Positions 43,261 through 54,296 of a stretch of DNA of 64,000 nt are shown here, in pieces (within the stretch, counting starts at the first letter, position 1; every line of letters begins with the position of its first letter). A model generated the notes under the pieces. The model saw nothing but the letters and a program-made list of their open reading frames with translations, ran no database searches and was not told where the DNA came from. Made by a program: the position numbers and the translations under genes. The stretch comes from Nannobrachium achirus (Eukaryota > Chordata > Actinopteri > Myctophiformes > Myctophidae): assembly GCA_963921795.1 (NCBI GenBank), contig OY997641.1, forward strand, positions 56,295,193-56,359,192, in the 5' to 3' direction.

Positions 43261-43343
43261 AAGGCCATGTGTAGCAGTAGTGGCGCAGAACCTCTGCCTG
43301 ATGACCTAAAAGCCTAATATCCCCCCAGCCTTCAATGAATGCC

Positions 43344-43421
43344 CCTTTAGTCTATACTGTATAAGATGTTGGCTTTTCATGCGAGAGACCAGGGTTTGGT
43401 TCCCGGCTGTCGGGGCTGCCT
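43344..43421 (+). repeat. tRNA-like relic, unit B
   Basis: AGACCAGGGTTTGGTTCCCG contains a T-arm with B-box GGTTTGGTTCC. The anticodon and D arms are degenerate, so it is a tRNA-derived relic or SINE head, not a gene. Duplicate at 48680-48752. Confidence 0.35.
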
Positions 43422-43473
43422 AAGGTCGTTGTGGCCAGGCCTAAGATGGAGGGGGCTGTTGTTTGCATTGGTC

Positions 43474-44159
43474 TCAGTCCATGCAGCAAAAAAATGACCT
43501 TATTGTATCATCAGCAACACTGCAGCAATCCGAGCCTTCATGGCGTGAGCGTGAAGGAGGTCTTACATAACATCCTCTCTCACTGACTGAATCAACCTTT
43601 TCAAGGAGCGCTCTGACCTGCTCTCTGTTTCCTGTATCTTTGTTGTTGAACACATGATATTTCCCTCCATATTTGTCTACCATTTTCTTTAGGTTCTCGT
43701 CCTCTCTGATGAACTGCTCTATGCTTGTGTCTTCCAGTCTGTCTCCATACGTGAAGAGAACCATGGTGTAAGCACAGACGTCAGGTGACAGGATTCTCTC
43801 CAGTGTCTTCATGGCCTTGTATTCCTGTTCGGTGAAGCGTCCCAGCTGGACTACATAGAGGAAGAGGTGTGGACCTGGAGCGCTCAGCGACAAGGCTGCT
43901 TCCAACTCTGCTTCCTGCTGTTCTTCTGACAGTTTACTGTTACACAGTCCAGGGGTGTCCACCACTGTTACCTTCCTGTTGAACACATCTCCTTCTGCCT
44001 TTTCACTTTTCAGAGTGACTGGTGCAAAACCTAAACTACAGTCAAACACTTTCTTTCCCAAGATGGTGTTTCCTGATGAACTCTTCCCCACTTTCTCCTG
44101 ACCTACCAACACCAGCTGGTACCGGTAGGTACCTAAACTCACTTCAGTGTAGCTTGACT
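43474..44159 (-). CDS. GIMAP-type GTPase b2, exon 2
   Basis: Starts after TTTGTTGTTTTCAG and joins in frame to 45071-45095, giving 236 residues. Core as in b1: GQEKVGKSSSGNTILG (G1; b1 and b3 have SSSAN), VDTPGLCNSKLS (G3), SAPGPHLFLYVVQLGRFTEQ, FTYGD, FNNKD. Two extra codons (RY) precede QLVLVG through a small duplication GGTACCGGTAGGTACC. The tail is short: SERGCYVRPPSRSRHEGSDC and then SFFCCMD. The family normally dimerises and binds GTP; the Gly-for-Ala change next to the P-loop is tolerated. The intron carries a decayed hairpin (44607). Confidence 0.92.
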
Positions 44160-44606
44160 CTGAAAACAACAAAGGTTAAATGTAAATGAGTATATACACA
44201 CACACACATATTTAATAGGAGGGCAGAATGAGTCACCAGAAAAAAAGATGGGTGTTTTTGAAGAATCTATCATACTTAAAATGGAGTTTGAAGTTAAAAT
44301 CAATAAAATGGGTTTGTATAGGAAGGGGTGGGGAGTGTCTGAAAAAATGAATATCAAATCTCTAAATATTGAATCAAGCAAATTAAAATATTTCCAGGAT
44401 GGTCACAAAAGCCTGAGTAGACGATAAAATGTCCGTTTTTTTTTTTAAGTGAAATATCCCTTTAAATTCCCATTCCCATTAGTAAGGACTCAAGGAGCAC
44501 ACGTTTGTGGGATGAGCAATCGCAGCTGAGAATGCGGGTGGCACCCATGAAACAAGAGCTCAGTTAATCATTTAATCCCATTCATACATGCAGTAGTCTT
44601 ACATAT

Positions 44607-44667
44607 GCATATCTACTAGCTCCATATGTGTCACAGACAGTTTGACGTGTGCTTGTATATCTGCCAT
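44607..44667. repeat. hairpin family copy in the b2 intron
   Basis: ATATCTACTAGCTCCATATG and GTGTGCTTGTATATCTGCC; clearer right arm than in b1. Confidence 0.65.
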
Positions 44668-45070
44668 GTTCACTACCATTGAAAATTTGCGAATAATTAT
44701 TTTTACAATTTTTGACAATTTCCACCTATAATAATGACCCAAAAATAGTGACGCCAGGTTGAAAGTCATTAAGAAACATAATTTCCTCACTGAGACTAGT
44801 GTTCTTTACACCCAAACACACAGCCAACCGTGTTTCCAGACTTTACTTAATTTACTTGCACAGATCCAGCAGAAGCAAATTCAAACTCTGGGCACGTCAC
44901 ACATGCAGACTGAGTCCTGCTTTGAGCAGGGCTAGTAATAGCCTTAATAAAAATACTGTAAATGTATATAACGCAAAAATAAAATAAAAAGAAAACGCCT
45001 TAAAGAAAGCATGTTAATCTTTAGTATGATGACCTGAGCAGTAGTAGATTACACGAATATACGTACTTAC

Positions 45071-45095
45071 CAGGTTGAGCATGTATGCTGGCCAT
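45071..45095 (-). CDS. GIMAP b2, exon 1 (25 nt)
   Basis: MASIHAQP plus one base, donor GTAAGT at 45070. Frame continues as QPESSYTEVS after splicing. Confidence 0.88.
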
Positions 45096-45620
45096 GATTA
45101 TCTTGATAAGGCAGTTGATAAGGCAGTTGATTAATGATGTCTTGTCAGTGTCGATGCAGAGGAGTTTTGCTTCTACATTATATTCAATAAACTCCTTCCA
45201 GTCTCCTCCCCGGAATGCATCTGGTGGATATGGAATGCAGCTAATAGTAACCTGACCCGTAGACTCAAGAACTGCTAATAAAGTATTCAATCAATCACTC
45301 AATGAATGCCCGACCCTTACAAGCTGTATACCTCAATGTAAAGGTGACTAATCAACAATGAAAATGTAATCAAATAGAATACCATTTGGTAAAATGCATT
45401 TGGGTCCCCATCCGGAATCAATTGAGGTCAATTTACTATAATCTAAACTTTTAAACTCAAGTCTCCATGACGTGAGTAATCAATAGAAAAATAGAAATAC
45501 AAAATATCAAAGACCCCAAAGTGTCCCCTACAGATGTCAAGAACCACTGAGACGCAGCAGGCCGCCCACACAACACTCCATTATAGGTCATATGGTTATT
45601 GGTGTTCTTTTCAGGAGACA

Positions 45621-45860
45621 GTGTTACTTGAGGACAGGAGGAGATTAAGGTCTACCGGCTAAACTAGTTTTTGTCAGCTTCAATACTTGTGGTGTCCATT
45701 AAGGTTAACAGGAATTCTATGACGATGAGAAACTCTTAAGATCATGCAGGTGTTATGTAAGGAATGGCGATAGAGAACATGTGAGAGTCTAAACAGATCG
45801 TACATGATGAGTGATAAAGGAAGGGCATGACAGGCCTGACATGGCAGGTTTGGTAGCAAA
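45621..45860. repeat. GIMAP-flank module upstream of b2
   Basis: GTGTTACTTGAGGACAGGAG through TTCTATGACGATGAGAAACT; near-identical to the b1 module, about 525 bp before the b2 ATG. Confidence 0.7.
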
Positions 45861-46079
45861 CAGTTCCTTGTCAACAGATGGCATATGCCATCGTTTTAAT
45901 ATATTTTTTATATTAAAAAATATATTAAAAAAATGATATATTTTTTGCACCAATTTCCTCAGTGGTCACTTACTCATGTAGCCTAGCATTCAAAAACAAT
46001 TGTTTCATTGTCAGACCACACTTGAATTTCCAAAAAAAATTATAATTCTGGAATGGAGGGTGGGTCGGCGCCTGGTGGT

Positions 46080-46754
46080 GGTAGCGGACATGCTGTCTCC
46101 ATCTGTCTGGATGTGTACACTTTTTTGGAGCTGTGTGCAGCTCCCTATACGTGGCTGTGTGGGTCTGTGTGTGTGTGTGTCTGTCTGTCTGTCTGTCTGT
46201 CTGTGTGTATGTAGCCTAACTTCGGCGCGTAACTAGTGCCGCACCATTTACGCCACTCGCACAATATATACATCAAAATGTGCGGCTCGGCCGGGAATGG
46301 TGTTCTATTACCTTTCGTTCCGATCCGCCTTACCATGCCGACGTAATCGGCAAAAAACGACGCTTAATTGTCCCCATTGACTTATAATGGGACAATGCAA
46401 GAAATCACTTTCAAGTATTTTTCTCTCGTAAACCATAGGAGCTACAGTTTCAAACCTCGGAGAGGAGATTCATAATGATTTTAAGAATGAATCGAAAAAT
46501 AATTACATCACTCGGCCTCATGGTGGCGCTATAACGGCCCACTTTACGTTTTGCCCCGTAACTCTTGAACCGTAGATCGGAAAATTAAAATTCTTTTTTC
46601 CCTGGATTCCTTGGGTCAAGACGCATCTCCCCATATAGGCCACGCCCATTTGCGCCAGGATAGATTTTCCGCCATCTTGAATTTTCTCCAAAACACACTT
46701 TTTGCTCCTTTTCCTACATATTTTCTTCAAATGTCACAAAAATCGGTACACATG

Positions 46755-46852
<98 letters not shown>

Positions 46853-47000
46853 CTCCACTTCACACAGGTGTGATTTTTACGGTCTATGGGTTTGCCGCTC
46901 TGACATCAATCTCTGACATCACTGTGATGTGCACAATCTCTATAGTATTGCAGTCAAGACAGATCTGTCAGATATTTCATATTTCATCCTGATTGGCAGA
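46080..47000. repeat. GGTGGCGCTATAA repeat family with microsatellites
   Basis: TCATGGTGGCGCTATAACGG at about 46520; (TCTG)n at 46181-46204; (CA)n at 46759-46851. TTCCGATCCGCCTTACC-type text precedes. Unclassified. Confidence 0.6.
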
Positions 47001-48347
47001 TTTTGACCATTACTGGCCCACACCTGAACTGACAGAGACCTGTGCTCTGAGGATCACAGGTTTACATGTTGTTCTAGTTTACATTTTCATGTTAGAGTGC
47101 ATTTGGTTCTGTATAAACTTGCCCATGGTAGACTGTGTGTTTGTCATTCTGTTTGTTCATTAGCCTATCTAGGATGTTCCTGTTTTTCATGCACTGACAC
47201 TGATGAAACTGAGGTATTTAAAACATCTGTCTAAATAAACCTGACTTTTCTTTACTTACCCTGTGATGGGGGCAACTTGTCATAAATGCACATCCTGTTC
47301 ATTTATGTCTCTATATTAATGTGAAGAATTACTATATGTGCATTTGTGCAGAATTCTTTAATTTAATATGAAAAATAAATGACTGTGATATACAGAGACT
47401 GAAATGTGTGACACTGCATTTTCGAGTAGCAGATTCAGTTGGTATTGAATCAGCATATCTGAACTGTCAATCTGTGTCGACTATCAGAATGCAGCTAGGT
47501 ACTGTCACTGTCATGAAACTACCTTCCCCATGCAAACTTCTAATAAGTACTTCAATCAATCAATCATATTCAATCAATATTGAATTAATAATTAACATTT
47601 TAGAATAACTAAAATTCTAAAATCAGTAATACAATTGAAATCAGAGTGCACCATGCGTATATCAGCGTATGTGAAAAGAAATATTAGCTTGTATTAATAA
47701 CCCTTAATTATTAGATAAATAAAGATAATATACCAAAATAATCATTAGTATTTTTCTTTTTTTTTATATTTATACTGCAATCTTTGACATGACCTTGCTT
47801 TCTGTGTTAGAAATTCAACTAAAACATGACACGACTACGACTTTATATGAAGATAAATTATTTATTTGATCACACCATAATCATGACACCCAAACTAAAA
47901 CGACCATAAATGGAATATAAAAATACATTAAAATTAAAATAACATGAACATAAATGATAACTATGAATGAGAAGAATGAATGATGTCATAATGTCCAATG
48001 TATAGAATGAGAATGATTGAGCTCAGATCTACAGTACGTGTGTTTAATGAACATTGGGTACATTTACTCAAGTACTGTACTTAGCTATAATTTTTAGGGA
48101 TTATTACTTTATGGGAATGGTCATAACGCACTTGTTTTATTCTACCTTCTAACACTGCACTTCTATTGGAATGGAGTGTTTTTTTATTTAATTTAATTTT
48201 ATTTTATTTTATTTTATTTTTTTGCAGATATCAACAAATGGCAGCAAACCACTCCATTCCTTTGGAGTGCATTGGCAGAATCCACCCTCGGTAGAATAAA
48301 AGTGTGGTGTGATCGTGCCCTTACAAGTATAATGGAACAAAATGTAC

Positions 48348-48411
48348 TTTTACAAGCTCACAATGTGACGCATCACAATGTCAGAGATTCTAGATTGGCT
48401 TTTTTTCAAAT
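48348..48411. repeat. hairpin family copy in a MITE
   Basis: TTTTACAAGCTCACAATGTG with decayed right arm GATTCTAGATTGGCTTTTTT. Paralogous to 42819. Confidence 0.7.
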
Positions 48412-48679
48412 GGCCAAAAAGTGGGTAATGTATGTTTTGTAATAATCAAAATCTACAATGTAACTACACACGGTAACTAACTAAAGTATATTTGATGTAG
48501 TGGCATAGAACTAGGAGTACAGACATTTTGAAGTACTCCAGTAAAATAAAAAATACCCAAAGAATTGCACTGAAGTACACTACTTATTACTTTACACCAC
48601 AGCAGCAGGCCATGTGTAGCAGTAGTGGCTCAGAAACTCTGCCTGATGACCTAAAAGCTTAATATCTCCCCCACCCCTT

Positions 48680-48752
48680 TAGTCTGTACTGTATAAGATG
48701 TTGGCTTTTCATGTGGGAGACCAGGGTTTGGTTCCTGGCAGTCGGGGCTGCC
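48680..48752 (+). repeat. tRNA-like relic, unit C
   Basis: Duplicate of 43344-43421, with GAGACCAGGGTTTGGTTCCT. Confidence 0.35.
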
Positions 48753-48803
48753 AGGTCGTTGTGGCCAGGCCTAAGAGGGAGGTGGCTGTTGTTTGCATTG
48801 GTC

Positions 48804-49522
48804 TCACCACATGCGGCGGACCCAATTGATTATTATCTCAGGAATGCGACAAAAACTCCATGAATTCGAGGCTTCATGGGGTGAGGGTGAAATTGCGGAA
48901 ATGTGCTCTTTATCAATACTTTCACTAAGATCCACCCATTCATTATCTCTTTGGTAAAGTTTTCCTCTCTCAGTCAGCTGCAATTCAACTATTTCAAGGA
49001 GCTCTCTGACCTGCTCTCTGTTTCCTGTATCTTTGTTGTTGAACACATGATATTTCCCTCCATATTTGTCTACCATTTTCTTTAGGTTCTCGTCCTCTCT
49101 GATGAACTGCTCTATGCTTGTGTCTTCCAGTCTGTCTCCATAAGTGAAGAGAACCATGGTGTAAGCACAGACGTCAGGTGACAGGATTCTCTCCAGTGTC
49201 TTCATGGCCTTGTATTCCTGTTCGGTGAAGCGTCCCAGCTGGACTACATAGAGGAAGACGTGTGGACCTGGAGCGCTCAGCGACAAGGCTGCTTCCAGCT
49301 CTGCTTCCTGCTGTTCTTCTGACAGTTTACTGTTACACAGTCCAGGGGTGTCCACCACTGTTACCCTCCTGTTGAACACATCTCCTTCTGCCTTTTCACT
49401 TTTCAGAGTGACTGGTGCAAAACCTAAACTACAGTCAAACACTTTCCTTCCCAAGATGGTGTTTGCTGATGAACTCTTCCCCACTTTCTCCTGACCAACC
49501 AACACCAGTCTCACTGCAGACC
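48804..49522 (-). CDS. GIMAP-type GTPase b3, exon 2
   Basis: Starts after ATCTGTTGTTTCAG and joins in frame to 50106-50130 for 247 residues. N-terminus MARQHAQFGSAVRLVLVGQE, shorter than b1/b2 before the P-loop (GQEKVGKS at 18-25). G3 VDTPGLCNSKLS, SAPGPHVFLYVVQLGRFTEQ, FTYGD and FNNKD as in its sisters. From ELLEIVELQLTERG the tail is unique: an extra segment YQRDNEWVDLSESIDKEHIS and a Trp-containing end NWVRRMW. In b1 and b2 the matching stretch is deleted, so b3 probably keeps the ancestral C-terminus. Confidence 0.92.
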
Positions 49523-50105
49523 CTGAAACAACAGATGTTGAACATTGAAATTAGACTAAGTCAGGGGTTCTCAAACAGTGTTTGCTATACTATGACCCCA
49601 TCTGTCGGGTCTTGGAATATCTTGGTTCTTGGAAAAGTCTTGGAATATCTGTCCTCGCTTATGTTTTTCAAAGTAAAAAATATTATACATTAGTAATTAG
49701 AAATCTATATATATGTTTTAGGTCCACCCGGATCTCTGGCAACTCATTTAATAGATAGACACATGGGGATATATCAAATTCTGTCTCCATTACGGATTTT
49801 GTAAAGAAGTGAATCGAATAGCAGACAGGTTTTCGTTTTTCACTGCAGTGCCAAAACATGTGTAGATTGTTTTTTTACTAATATCATGATATCGCCCAGC
49901 CTTAAATCCTATGCAGTACAAGTAATGTAGCCTGATTTCGGACTCCAGTCTGCTCAGAGAGTGGGCGGGTCTATGGGCTGGAGGCAACAGGCAACAAGTA
50001 ATTAAAAACACATACTTTGTACCATGTGTACGGACAAAACAAACAAAAGACGGCATGTTCATCTTTACCGTATATGTTGAGCAGCAGTAGATTAAATATA
50101 ATTAC

Positions 50106-50130
50106 CAAATTGAGCATGTTGCCTTGCCAT
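50106..50130 (-). CDS. GIMAP b3, exon 1 (25 nt)
   Basis: MARQHAQF plus one base; donor GTAATT is weaker than GTAAGT in b1/b2. Splicing to 49522 gives QFGSAVRLVL in frame. Confidence 0.83.
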
Positions 50131-50660
50131 GGTTATTTTCATAAGGTGGTTGATTAACAATGTCTTGTTGTCAGTGCTGATTGAAGAGTCTGTCTGTTGA
50201 AGAGTTTCTGCTTCCAACGATCCTCCAGTCCCCTCCCCTCAAGGCATCATGTGGATATGTACTGCAGCCAGCGGGAACCTGAACCGCCTACGTTAGAAAA
50301 GTTTGTGTGTCTGTTAAAGAGTTGGTTGTTTGTTTTGTTTGTAAAGTGGAGAAAACCTGTTCATCAACTCTGAGGTTCTGTCCTAGAACAGTGGTTCTCA
50401 ACCTGATTTTCAGGGGGTCCCCAGGTGTGCAGGAGTCATCAACTTGTCCGTACACGGACAAATGTGTCCGTGGCAAGACATGCCTATGTCCGTGGGCTTT
50501 TTGTATTTGTATTTTTGAGCGGTGGTCACACCGTCTCCTATACGTGGCCGTGTGTGTGTCCGGCCGTCCGGCCGTCCGGCCGTCCGTCCGTGTCTGTATG
50601 TAGCCTCAAGGCTGCAGTACCTTTTCTGACCACACATGTTAAGGGAGGGGCGCTGTTGTT
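50131..50660. other. b3 upstream region, then repeats
   Basis: To about 50280 it matches the 5' flank of b1 (CTTCCAGTCTCCTCCCCT-like), but the TATA-like box is lost. CAGTGGTTCTCAACC at 50391 is a hAT terminus. A CCGTCCGGCCGT tract lies at about 50560-50590. Confidence 0.55.
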
Positions 50661-50662
50661 CT

Positions 50663-50663
<1 letters not shown>

Positions 50664-50752
<89 letters not shown>
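50664..50752. repeat. (CA)n microsatellite
   Basis: More than 40 perfect CA units. Confidence 0.97.
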
Positions 50753-50754
<2 letters not shown>

Positions 50755-50879
50755 GGGGAAGGGTGGGTCAGCATGTGTGGTCAAGTATTATTATTATTAT
50801 TAACAAACTGAATGTTTTAGGGTCAAATAAATTAGAGTGTGTGAAGAAACTACAGCATTGTAAAGCACACTAACCCCGC

Positions 50880-51142
50880 TGCACCCACCCAGTAGTGCTG
50901 TTGCACAGCCTCCACGACCACCGCTCAGTTCACACGGGTGTGATTTTTGGAGCTGTGGAACACAAGCTCCCAATAGACAGGTATGTCCGTGGGTATGTGG
51001 GTGGGTGGCTGGCTGGGTGGCTGGCCGTGTCCGTAGTCTGGCAATACCTTGAGTGGCCACACACAACACACTAGTTAAAGGAGGGGCGCTGTTTTGTGTA
51101 GGCCAGGCACACTCACCACTCACTCATAGGAACAGTTTACAG

Positions 51143-51214
<72 letters not shown>

Positions 51215-51360
51215 ATTTATAGATCTAGAACACATAGAATTTATATATAGAACACTTAGAATTCATAGATCTAAAACACATAGAATCAAAAGCATAGATC
51301 TGGAACTGCTCAAATTCACAGCTCCACTTCGAACGAGGTTTGATTTTTTAAGATATAGCC
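50880..51360. repeat. repeat similar to 46.1-46.9 kb, with (CA)n
   Basis: CACACGGGTGTGATTTTTGG and GGAGGGGCGCTGTT recur from 50.6 kb. A CA run occupies 51146-51212. CTTCGAACGAGGTTTGATTT resembles 16058-16083. Confidence 0.6.
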
Positions 51361-51832
51361 TATATTTTCTTAATTATGACGTAAAAAACATACAAATAAC
51401 AGAGAACCCTCTCATTCACATTAACAAATGTATTTACCCGTACTTTTAAATATACACATGTGATGACATACAGTAGGTCTGCAGCTTCACAATAATTAAA
51501 TTGCCTAATGTAACGTGTGTATAGGACAACAGCCCTTTGGTACAATAGATTTTAAAAAGCTAACTTTGGGGTGTTAACTTGAGTGTCAACTCTGACTGCT
51601 TTATGTGTTTCAGACAGTTCTCCGAGCTTTATTTCCTTATCATGTTGAGGAAGGTCAAAACTTGTTAAGTGTTGGATGCCAACTGAAATAAGAGTGCCTG
51701 ATGGACATTAAAGTGAATGCTGCATGGCATTCCTCTGAGCCATGCACTTGGACATTCGTTTTTAATTGTGGCTGAGCTGCGCCAAAAGACCCAAAAGAGA
51801 AATGAGATGTTTGCCCCTGGACCCAAACTATT
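51361..51832. other. no gene recognised
   Basis: No repeat or ORF that I can name. Confidence 0.4.
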
Positions 51833-51833
51833 G

Positions 51834-51943
51834 AAAATAACAGATCCACAAGCTTACAGCGTATTGTTTTGCACAGCGGATCTACGAGCTCACAATGCAT
51901 CGCTTCGGGCCACGTTGTGAGCTTAATGTAGATCGTCTATTTT
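51834..51943. repeat. hairpin family, one and a half copies
   Basis: A single left arm (CAGATCCACAAGCTTACAGC) followed by a complete hairpin: GGATCTACGAGCTCACAATG and TTGTGAGCTTAATGTAGATC. Not inside a recognisable MITE. Confidence 0.8.
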
Positions 51944-52787
51944 CACTACTTCTTCAACATTTGTTTTCTAATGTACAGAATTAATTAGATTTTCCTTTTA
52001 TTTCTTCATGAAATTACTGAAGAAAAAAAAATATTGGATTTGTGTTTTAATTCATGGATTCATGATTTTTTTTTTTGGGGGGGGGGGGGAATGTTTAGTT
52101 GTTTATGTTTTGAAATAATAATAATTAAAAACAAAATGTAGGAAACAAAAACATAAAGGGGACAAAAGGGGATAAAAATGTGTCCGCGACCCACAAATGA
52201 GTCCTGACCCAGTGTTTGGGAAACCAACATGTGATGTGATGTGTTGTGATGTGATGTGATGTGTCAAGGAATTCTGTGTCAAAAAGTAATTGTTGAGGCA
52301 AACTAAGTCTGAGACACTTAATGTTATGATATAAAAGTTGACTCAATGTCGTGAAAGGATCCGAGGGGTTGTGGAGAGAATCAATGTCCACGCGGGAAGC
52401 ACAACTGGCCATCATATCCATACTGTAGGTGAGTAGGTCCCAAAATAACTACAAACACACAGATCATATCAATCCACCAATCACTGGAGCCACCTGTTGG
52501 TGCATAAGTTGCACCATTTAATTTCAGGGGGTCTCGCAGCACCACAGCGACACCTACTGTACACCTTACACCTTGCATGTGTACAAAACACATGCAAGGA
52601 TTTACAAACTGTTTCCTAGGGGATAAAAAAGGGTTACAAAAGTCATATAGGATTCACATGGTTGGTACTTGTCCTTCATGCCAGGGGATAGTCACTCCTT
52701 CACTAATGACTTCATCATTGTGCACCGTACTCCTCAGGCTGTCCGTCAGCTTGGACCGCTCTAGGACTACACCATTGGCACACCTAA
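51944..52787. other. no gene; simple repeats
   Basis: A T-run/G-run at 52065-52091 and a GTGAT-type tract at 52231-52264. Otherwise nothing. Confidence 0.5.
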
Positions 52788-52938
52788 TAGGCCAGTCTAA
52801 GCTTAAAAAAAAAGGGCCTGATCCACTAAATATATAATTCACAACTTTTAATATGTTATTTGGATGACCCTAAGGGTCATAACAAACCTTGAACCATTAC
52901 TATTGCAATTTCTTTTGGGTCAAACCTTAGATTGACCT
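52788..52938. mobile_element. deletion derivative of fold-back element 2
   Basis: AGGCCAGTCTAAGC joins directly to ATCCACTAAATATATAATTC, so one outer end plus the opposite arm remain and the centre and left arm are lost. Ends CTTAGATTGACCT. Confidence 0.85.
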
Positions 52939-53271
52939 AATACAGTAATGGCTAAACTGCCTTGGGGACATATAGCGTGGATGGCCCTAAACGTTCTACA
53001 TATCAAAAGTAGTACAACGGAGGTCATGTTGTTTAGACCCAGCAGTGCCTGTGATACTGATACTTCTCTGAACCTGCAGTCCCTCCAGCCATGATTTACC
53101 TAAACCAAGGGTCACACTTTGGTGACAAATTCAACAGTGACTATGCTTGACAAACAGATACCACAGTCTGAGGAAGAGCATTGTGCTCGAAACGTGCATC
53201 AGGAACCTATCTAGTTTAATTTATTTATGTATTTGTGTATGTATTTATTTATCTATTTATTTATTTATTTA
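52939..53271. other. no gene recognised
   Basis: CTTGACAAACAG and GAAACGTGCATCAGG text, LINE-like at best; ends in a TTTA-rich tract. Confidence 0.3.
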
Positions 53272-53941
53272 GTGGGTCAGTGACGTGACGCCCCAAAAAA
53301 TGTGTTTTTAAAAAAACTTTAAATTGCAGGCATAAAAGTTATTTACTTTTGTTCTACTCACTCTCAACCTTATGGAAATACATTTTGTTTTTAGATATTT
53401 TATTGGAATCAGACTTTATTCAGCAGTTTGTTGTACTTGTGCCTAAAATCGGAATGTCACACCAAATGATTTAGTGTCACACCGTATGATCATATCTTCA
53501 TGTGTCAAAGCAAACTGTGTTTTAACCTACCTATTAGTGAGTACTGAACTTTACTGATTGATTAAACAATTACCCAGGATAACATGGCCTTAATATTTCT
53601 GAACAGGATATTATTGTAGGGCTTTAACATGGGATAAGAAAGAATTGTAGTAGTAGATGGATGATGAGGATGTGCACAGGAATGCTACGCACACCTAAGT
53701 CTTCTGCCGGCCCACGGCAGAAGGATCCTAAAGAGACAATAAGGCGCATAGCCACACTTGGAGCCAAGGCAACATTTTATTAACACCAATTAGTGGAAAC
53801 AGAACTCAGCATTCAGGTAAATTGCTTTTTTCCGAAGTCTCCTGAACTTGAACACAGCATTTTGTGTTGAACAAATGTAATTAGGAATCATGACATTACA
53901 CCACATCTCCACTAGCTAAAGAGTGCTGGGTTGCGCAACTC

Positions 53942-54009
53942 CGAAAATAGCTGATCTACAAGCTCTCGCAGCACAACGTGTTGAGAGCTTGTAGAATCAG
54001 CTATTTTCG
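53942..54009. repeat. hairpin family copy, long perfect stem
   Basis: CGAAAATAGCTGATCTACAA with right arm TTGTAGAATCAGCTATTTTC; the stem is about 27 bp with one bulged A. Confidence 0.9.
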
Positions 54010-54101
54010 CTAGTTTTGTCTCGGGTCCTACCTTAACACTGTCCACTGTCCAGTCCAGTGAGTGAAAGTACAAAAGTATTAGATCAGATTAGATTATACA
54101 T

Positions 54102-54296
54102 TTAGACTGTATTGTACATCAGCCAGTCGTATTTGGTGAGGGTAGCAAACCGGCTGCCTTGTTGCGGTTCTGCTATGCCACAGACAACCTCCTGCTCTTC
54201 GTAGAAAATGCAGTCTCGCCCCTTTGGCTCCTCTCTCCTTGCTGGGTCATTGTTTAGTTTCTCCCTGTACTTTCTCGTTCTCTCAGCACTTGTCAT
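54102..54296 (-). CDS. short basic ORF in the TIR element
   Basis: Sixty-four codons beginning MTSAERTRKYREKLNNDPAR. The SAERxRxYRxxLxxDPxRR pattern recurs at the N-termini of several multi-copy fish proteins I believe to be element-encoded; the rest shows no resemblance. It may be a first exon: the resemblance ends at about residue 23, where splicing could occur. Function unknown. Confidence 0.35.
   Translation of the reverse strand: MTSAERTRKYREKLNNDPARREEPKGRDCIFYEEQEVVCGIAEPQQGSRFATLTKYDWLMYNTV

Larger units (their letters stand above)
42005..46060. repeat. GIMAP b duplication unit B
   Basis: 42005-43330 matches 47215-48690; 43560-44150 matches the b1 and b3 coding regions; 45300-45860 matches 36936-37480. 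Together these mark an ancestral unit holding gene, downstream flank and upstream flank. Confidence 0.8.
47215..50300. repeat. GIMAP b duplication unit C
   Basis: 47215-48690 matches 42005-43330 (for example GTGCACCATGCGTATATCAG in both). Unit C lacks the 185-bp insertion of unit B but has about 90 bp not in B near 47715-47810. Confidence 0.8.

Noticed and set aside
43344-43421. Functional tRNA gene
   Set aside because: Only the T-arm is convincing; acceptor, D and anticodon stems do not pair properly.
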